Part shown: in pieces, positions 60,274 through 64,000 of the stretch
Layout: every line of letters begins with the position of its first letter
How positions within the stretch are numbered: position 1 is the stretch's first letter
Source of the DNA: Pseudoclavibacter endophyticus
GTDB lineage: Bacteria > Actinomycetota > Actinomycetes > Actinomycetales > Microbacteriaceae
Direction of reading: 5' to 3'
DNA length: 64,000 nt
Assembly (NCBI RefSeq): GCF_008831085.1
Contig: NZ_WBJY01000001.1
Location: 248,001 to 312,000 of the forward strand
The notes under the pieces: model-generated
The model's input: the letters and a program-made list of their open reading frames with translations, nothing else
Databases searched by the model: none
What the model was told of the DNA's origin: nothing
Position numbers and translations under genes: made by a program

Positions 60274-61698
60274 GTGAGCTTCGACGGGCAGAGCCCCGGG
60301 CATCGCGGTCCTCAACGACGCGGTGATGCCGAGGGCGGCGCGCATTTCTCCTCGCGCGCCGAGCGCCGCCATGCGCAGGCCGCGGCCGGCGCGGTTTCGG
60401 CGCGCGAGAGCGACCGCGACCGCGACCGACCGAGCCTGCGTTACGGCAATCGATCGATCGCGCGGCACGGCAAGCTGCCCGTCACCTCGCCCGCCCGGAC
60501 GATCGGGAAGGGTGTCGGCATCGTCGCGTCGGTGCTCGTGCTCGCCATGGTCGTCGTCGGAAGCGTCGCGTTCGTCCGGCTCTGGTCGGCGCTCGGTGAT
60601 CGGCCGACCATCGATGAGACGCCCCCGCCCGCGCTCGCGCAGATCGAGGGCGGCGCGAACGTCCTCCTGATCGGCAGTGACTCGCGCATCGGGCAGGGTG
60701 AGGAGTTCGGCGAAGGCACGGAAGAGGCATCCGGTGTGCTGAACGACGTGAACATCCTGATTCATATGTCGGAGGACCAGTCGTCCGTGACAGCCATCAG
60801 TATTCCTCGCGACACCGTCGTCGATACGCCTGGGTGCACGAACGACAACGGTGATTGGATCGAGGAGAAGTACGACGTCGCGTTCAACAGCATCCTGAGT
60901 GAAGGTGGCATGGCGTGCGTCGTCGCCGCCGCGGAGGCCATGTCGGGCGTTGACGTGCAGTACGCGGCAATGGTGCAGTTCCGCGGCGTCATCGAGATGT
61001 CGAACGCCGTCGGCGGCGTCGAGGTGTGCGTCGCCAATGAGATCTCCGACGACTACGTCGGCCTCTACCTCGAGCCCGGCATGCACTCGCTGCAGGGTGA
61101 GAACGCGCTGAAATTCCTGCGGTCGCGCCACGGGGTGGGCGACGGCTCGGATCTCGCCCGCATCAGCAGCCAGCAGGTGTTCCTCTCGGCGCTGATCCGC
61201 GAAGTGCAGAGCGCCAACACGCTGACGAACCCCGGCAAACTGTACGGTCTCGCCACGGCGGTGACCAATAACATGACGCTCTCGTCGTCGCTCGACATCG
61301 ACACGCTCATCGGATTCGCCAGCGCACTGGGCAAGATCGATCCCGCAGAAATCGTCTTCGCGCAGCTGCCGGTTGCCGAGTCGTGGCAGGCGGGCAAGGT
61401 TGAGCCGCTCGAGCCCGATGCGTCGCACATGTGGGAGCTGATTCTCAACGATCAGCCGATCGCGGTCGAGACACCCAACGAGGTCGGGCCGGACGAGACC
61501 GGCGGAGCAGACGGGGCAGACGGTGTCGATGGCGCCGATGGCACTGACGGCGTCGAAGACCCTGGGGTTGCCGACGACTCGGCGGTCGACGGAAACGACG
61601 ACTCGGCCGCGACGGGCGGCTCGACGCCCATCCCAACACCCGTTCCGACCCTGCAGGGACAGACGGCCGCGCAAGAGACCTGCTCGAACGTCAACTAG
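60274..61698 (+). CDS. LytR-CpsA-Psr (LCP) family cell-wall ligase
   Basis: This 474-residue protein has a basic cytoplasmic tail, one membrane helix (near residues 80-105) and an external LCP domain (about 125-350). Landmarks are NVLLIGSDSR, the arginine/aspartate motif ISIPRDTVVD, VGGVEVCV, LQGENALKFLRSRHGVGDGSDLARISSQQ. LCP enzymes move wall polymers from lipid carriers to peptidoglycan. A Gly/Asp-rich low-complexity stretch ends the protein. The GTG at 60274 has AGAAGGAGG at 60256-60263; an upstream in-frame GTG would run through the tRNA. Confidence 0.92.
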   Translation: MSFDGQSPGHRGPQRRGDAEGGAHFSSRAERRHAQAAAGAVSARESDRDRDRPSLRYGNRSIARHGKLPVTSPARTIGKGVGIVASVLVLAMVVVGSVAFVRLWSALGDRPTIDETPPPALAQIEGGANVLLIGSDSRIGQGEEFGEGTEEASGVLNDVNILIHMSEDQSSVTAISIPRDTVVDTPGCTNDNGDWIEEKYDVAFNSILSEGGMACVVAAAEAMSGVDVQYAAMVQFRGVIEMSNAVGGVEVCVANEISDDYVGLYLEPGMHSLQGENALKFLRSRHGVGDGSDLARISSQQVFLSALIREVQSANTLTNPGKLYGLATAVTNNMTLSSSLDIDTLIGFASALGKIDPAEIVFAQLPVAESWQAGKVEPLEPDASHMWELILNDQPIAVETPNEVGPDETGGADGADGVDGADGTDGVEDPGVADDSAVDGNDDSAATGGSTPIPTPVPTLQGQTAAQETCSNVN

Positions 61699-61760
61699 CG
61701 CCGTTTTGCGTGGCGTTCGCCGTGCGCGTGCACCGATTCGAGGGCGACGGGTTTTGTGGT

Positions 61761-61766
61761 TAGGAT
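61761..61766 (+). promoter_or_regulatory. -10 of the tRNA-Ser(GCU) gene
   Basis: TAGGAT lies 11 nt before the mature 5' end of the tRNA. Confidence 0.55.
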
Positions 61767-61777
61767 GGGTCGCGCTT

Positions 61778-61867
61778 GGAGACGTCGCATAGTCCGGCCG
61801 AGTGCACCACCCTGCTAAGGTGGAGTCCCCTTTGTGGGGACCGAGGGTTCAAATCCCTCCGTCTCCG
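61778..61867 (+). tRNA. tRNA-Ser (anticodon GCU)
   Basis: The 90-nt sequence has acceptor stem GGAGACG/CGTCTCC, discriminator G, anticodon stem CCACC/GGTGG around CTGCTAA, a long GC-rich variable arm and T-loop GGTTCAAATCC. CCA is not encoded. Confidence 0.95.
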
Positions 61868-61885
61868 CCCAGTGAGTCAAGATAG

Positions 61886-61921
61886 AACTCCCGGCAAGCG
61901 AAAGCTTGTCGGGAGTTTTTT
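61886..61921 (+). terminator. Rho-independent terminator after tRNA-Ser(GCU)
   Basis: Arms 61886-61899 and 61904-61917 pair over 14 bp (one G-T) with loop GAAA and run into six T residues. It is the only classic T-tract terminator I see in the window. Confidence 0.9.
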
Positions 61922-62110
61922 CGTGTTTCCCGCCTTCTCGCGGCGTGTGGCGTCCATGACTGCCGCGACCGGCCCCGTGAAGGCCGTGTCTGTGCGACAG
62001 GGTCGAAGTGGGCGCGGGATGCGTGATCCACAGCGATAGGGGCAGTCGATTTCGTAGCAGGAAGTTCCTGCGCACTCTGACCCGTCACCGAATGGTCGTA
62101 TCGATGGGCT
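61922..62110. other. Gap between the tRNA terminator and the Rx4H protein gene
   Basis: No credible gene or repeat of the tRNA 3' end is seen here. Base composition becomes less GC-rich from about 62000 onward. Confidence 0.4.
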
Positions 62111-63307
62111 CTATTCCGACTTCCCTTGGGCGGCCTCGATGATCTCGGCAGCTTGCACCTGTTCCAGCGTGAGCGCCGCCAGGAAGTTGCTCACGATGAG
62201 AGCTGCCCAGGCCGCGTTCCTCTTCGTGTATTGGCTCGCGCGCACCGCGTGAGCTGACGCATGGCGCAGGAAGACTCTCGGAGCAGCAGGCTTTTCGGCG
62301 GTGTAGTCGAAGTAGTCGTAGGCATGCCACACCGGTAACCAGATGTAGACGGTCTGCACGCCTAGGTCGTCGAAGTAGCGATGGCGCTGCGCCGCGTAGC
62401 GCGCCTTGTTGACTGTCTTCCCCCGATTGTTGCCAATGACCTTCACCATGACGCTCTCCAGCACAGAAGCGAGAAGCGCCTGGCCCGACTCGTAATGCCC
62501 ATGCTGCGCTGCTTCGATGGCTCGGACAGCGAATCCTGCGAGAGGTGTCCACTTCGACTTCGGGAGACCCGCAAGTAGATCGTGACAATCAGAAAGAATG
62601 TCTGGAGCGCGACGGCCGATCACCTCACGACGGGCCTTGCTGTCTCGTGCCTGCACGAGTGCGAGCACGATTGGCGCGCGCGGTGCGCTCCAGATCGGCA
62701 GACCTTCCTCGACGACGAGGGACATGACTTCGCTCGGGTTGAGCTCTGCTCGCTCTGCCGAGAGCGTCGGTGGAAGCAAGCCTCGGTGGAAGCTCAGAGG
62801 AGGTGGCGTTACCTGCCACAAGCTGCTCAGCGTGCCGGCAATGGCTCGCGCGGTTTCTGTCAGTGCGCTCGTTGAGGTACCAAATGCCGCTGCAGTATCA
62901 AAGTTCCACAGCACGTTCTCAGCCTGAGACTGGAAGAGACCCACCTGGGCGGCCATCGCCTCTTGAGCAACTCCAGGGAACGCAACAGAGGGAATCGCGT
63001 CCGCAAGCCAAGTCGGAGTCGTCTTGAATGCGGGAAGGGTCGACCAGACTTGCTTCATGAAGTCGCCCATGAACGACGGTGCGATGTTTTGCCAGTAGTC
63101 GGTGAAGAGGCTCTCGTCTAACGGTGCCATGGAGTCCTTGTAGAACGCGCTGATCGCGTCCAAGGTGGGCTGGTTCAGTGACGCCCAGAGGTTCGCAGTC
63201 AGGCCTTGGGCGGCGTACCAGTCGTCAGAACTCGGTTGCTCTGGCTCGCCACTGTCGTCCGCACCATCGGGGTCGTCTGCGCGTTCGCCGTCCTCTTCGT
63301 GCGCCAT
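62111..63307 (-). CDS. Uncharacterised protein with a HEPN-like Rx4H motif
   Basis: This 398-residue protein is not one I can name. The N-terminal 35 residues are acidic; the rest is mostly helical. Near the C-terminus (about residues 345-380) it has FLRHASAHAV, SQYTKRNA and a hydrophobic helix AALIVSNFLAAL. R348 and H353 form an R-x4-H pair as in HEPN ribonuclease domains of abortive-infection and toxin proteins, where such a motif is followed by a Tyr/Asn-Ala helix. I infer a possible defence role; a conserved hypothetical without nuclease activity is equally possible. Codon use is visibly less GC-rich than in its neighbours. The ATG at 63307 is chosen because TAGCGT lies 7 nt upstream; another ATG adds 10 residues. 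Confidence 0.75.
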   Translation of the reverse strand: MAHEEDGERADDPDGADDSGEPEQPSSDDWYAAQGLTANLWASLNQPTLDAISAFYKDSMAPLDESLFTDYWQNIAPSFMGDFMKQVWSTLPAFKTTPTWLADAIPSVAFPGVAQEAMAAQVGLFQSQAENVLWNFDTAAAFGTSTSALTETARAIAGTLSSLWQVTPPPLSFHRGLLPPTLSAERAELNPSEVMSLVVEEGLPIWSAPRAPIVLALVQARDSKARREVIGRRAPDILSDCHDLLAGLPKSKWTPLAGFAVRAIEAAQHGHYESGQALLASVLESVMVKVIGNNRGKTVNKARYAAQRHRYFDDLGVQTVYIWLPVWHAYDYFDYTAEKPAAPRVFLRHASAHAVRASQYTKRNAAWAALIVSNFLAALTLEQVQAAEIIEAAQGKSE

Positions 63308-63314
63308 GCTTATG

Positions 63315-63320
63315 ACGCTA
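63315..63320 (-). promoter_or_regulatory. Leaderless-type -10 of the Rx4H protein gene
   Basis: On the minus strand TAGCGT lies 7 nt before the ATG at 63307. Confidence 0.4.
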
Positions 63321-64000
63321 CCGGTAGCTCCGCGCATCGTCGGTGCCGATCACCACGCCAGCTCGAGGCTCCATCGCGCGCCGTCGAACTTCAGATCCAA
63401 CGACTCCTGCTCCTCGTTCATTCCGCCGCGCGCGGCTCTGACGCGCCAGAACTAGTCGTCGAGCCGAGCGGCGTGGCTTCGCCCGTCCATCAACGGTCAA
63501 GCTTTCGGCGGTGCAATGAGGATTGTCTGCCTTCAATGGCACAGGGGAAGCGTTTGCACCAGAATGACGACTGGTTGTCCATCGACCGGCTCGACGGCGC
63601 TCTCATCGTCGAGGGTGCGGGTGAGCGTGGCAGTGGCGGCATACGCGGATGCTCGCACCGGCTACCGACAGTGCGGTCAAAACCCGACTCCGCGTCAGGT
63701 CCGCCAAGCCATCGAGTCGGTCGCCTCACCGATTGCTAGTCTTCGAACCTCGATGTGGAGGCGCGGTCCGGTCGATCCGCCGGTGTTTCCGACAGGGTTG
63801 AGCTAAGTGTCCGCCTGTACGGCCTGTGATCGCCGTGGGCGCCCACATCGCCGATCTCCTCGACAGCGACTCCGAGCGTCTCGTCTGGACCACCGTTGCG
63901 ACCTACCGGCGGCATGCGGACGCGGCGCGCTCGGGTGAGGGACGGGCCGGGTGACGCACCGAGTGCCGCGCGCATCACTCGCCGTCGCCACTCCAGAGCT
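63321..64000. other. 680-bp right-hand end without a convincing gene
   Basis: Short frames occur on both strands but none has a ribosome site, promoter and recognisable sequence together. The only coding-like stretch is 63826-63954 (+), about 42 residues opened by GTG and ending in TYRRHADAARSGEGRAG; I cannot assign it. The region may be decayed DNA or the edge of an element that continues beyond the window. Confidence 0.4.

Noticed and set aside
61778..61867. tRNA-Ser(GCU) as a proven attachment site
   Set aside because: No integrase gene and no second copy of the tRNA 3' end are visible in the window, so only proximity to a less GC-rich patch supports it.
63826..63954. Short plus-strand frame of 42 codons with coding-like composition
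   Set aside because: No ribosome site, promoter or recognisable family; kept only as a note within the gene-free right end.

Overview
The window is very GC-rich with strong GC third-position bias, and its gene families (CcdA/ResB/CcsB cytochrome c maturation, the menaquinone genes menB/menE/menA/menC, an LCP protein, a choice-of-anchor surface protein, ATP-grasp/alpha-E/transglutaminase) point to an actinobacterium, most likely a Micrococcales member of the Microbacteriaceae type. The genus cannot be named from sequence alone. Nearly every long alternative-frame reading is a shadow of a real gene, so the calls rest on recognisable motifs, 4-bp start/stop overlaps and promoter or ribosome-site placement.

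Layout. (1) 1-4920: end of a histidine phosphatase gene, then a translationally coupled cytochrome c maturation operon (TlpA-like lipoprotein, CcdA, ResB, CcsB). (2) 5163-15519: an accessory catabolic block with aldehyde dehydrogenase, copper amine oxidase, an NCS1 permease and LysR regulator on the minus strand, and a tightly overlapped operon of flavin monooxygenase, RidA-like, DUF1028-like and M20 amidohydrolase. It separates the ccs genes from (3) 15594-21742: menC (minus), a small membrane protein, menB, menE, menA and a hotdog thioesterase. (4) 21752-33275: AlkA-like glycosylase, PfkB kinase, a giant PutA-like protein whose ALDH catalytic residues are all replaced, a GlcD-like FAD oxidase, an orphan sugar ABC ATPase followed by a decayed binding-protein remnant, and ornithine aminotransferase. 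(5) 33799-40935: an Ala/Asp/Ser/Thr-repeat surface protein, then a DUF5819/HTTM/phytoene-desaturase-like operon. (6) 41179-48521: ATP-grasp, alpha-E, transglutaminase and alpha/beta hydrolase, then lipoate ligase, GNAT and a VanY-type peptidase. (7) 48665-61867: zinc-ribbon membrane protein, phosphoglucomutase/prephenate dehydratase (divergent), a processive GT2, an NTF2-like protein, a lipid kinase, serS-HAD, tRNA-Ser(UGA), LCP and tRNA-Ser(GCU). (8) 61868-64000: a visibly less GC-rich stretch after the tRNA with one unfamiliar protein carrying a HEPN-like Rx4H motif and then no convincing gene.

Two themes recur. Many genes have a TANNNT -10 hexamer only 6-7 nt before the start codon and no ribosome site, the signature of leaderless mRNAs; this fixes several starts. 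Also, several housekeeping proteins carry in-frame minisatellites or low-complexity inserts (CcdA, CcsB, MenE, PutA-like, LplA, VanY-like, lipid kinase, surface protein).

The best candidates for something undescribed are the degenerate PutA-like protein, the monooxygenase-RidA-DUF1028-M20 operon, the ATP-grasp/alpha-E/transglutaminase set, the Rx4H protein beside tRNA-Ser, and a leaderless Arg-rich short reading frame overlapping the ornithine aminotransferase start.
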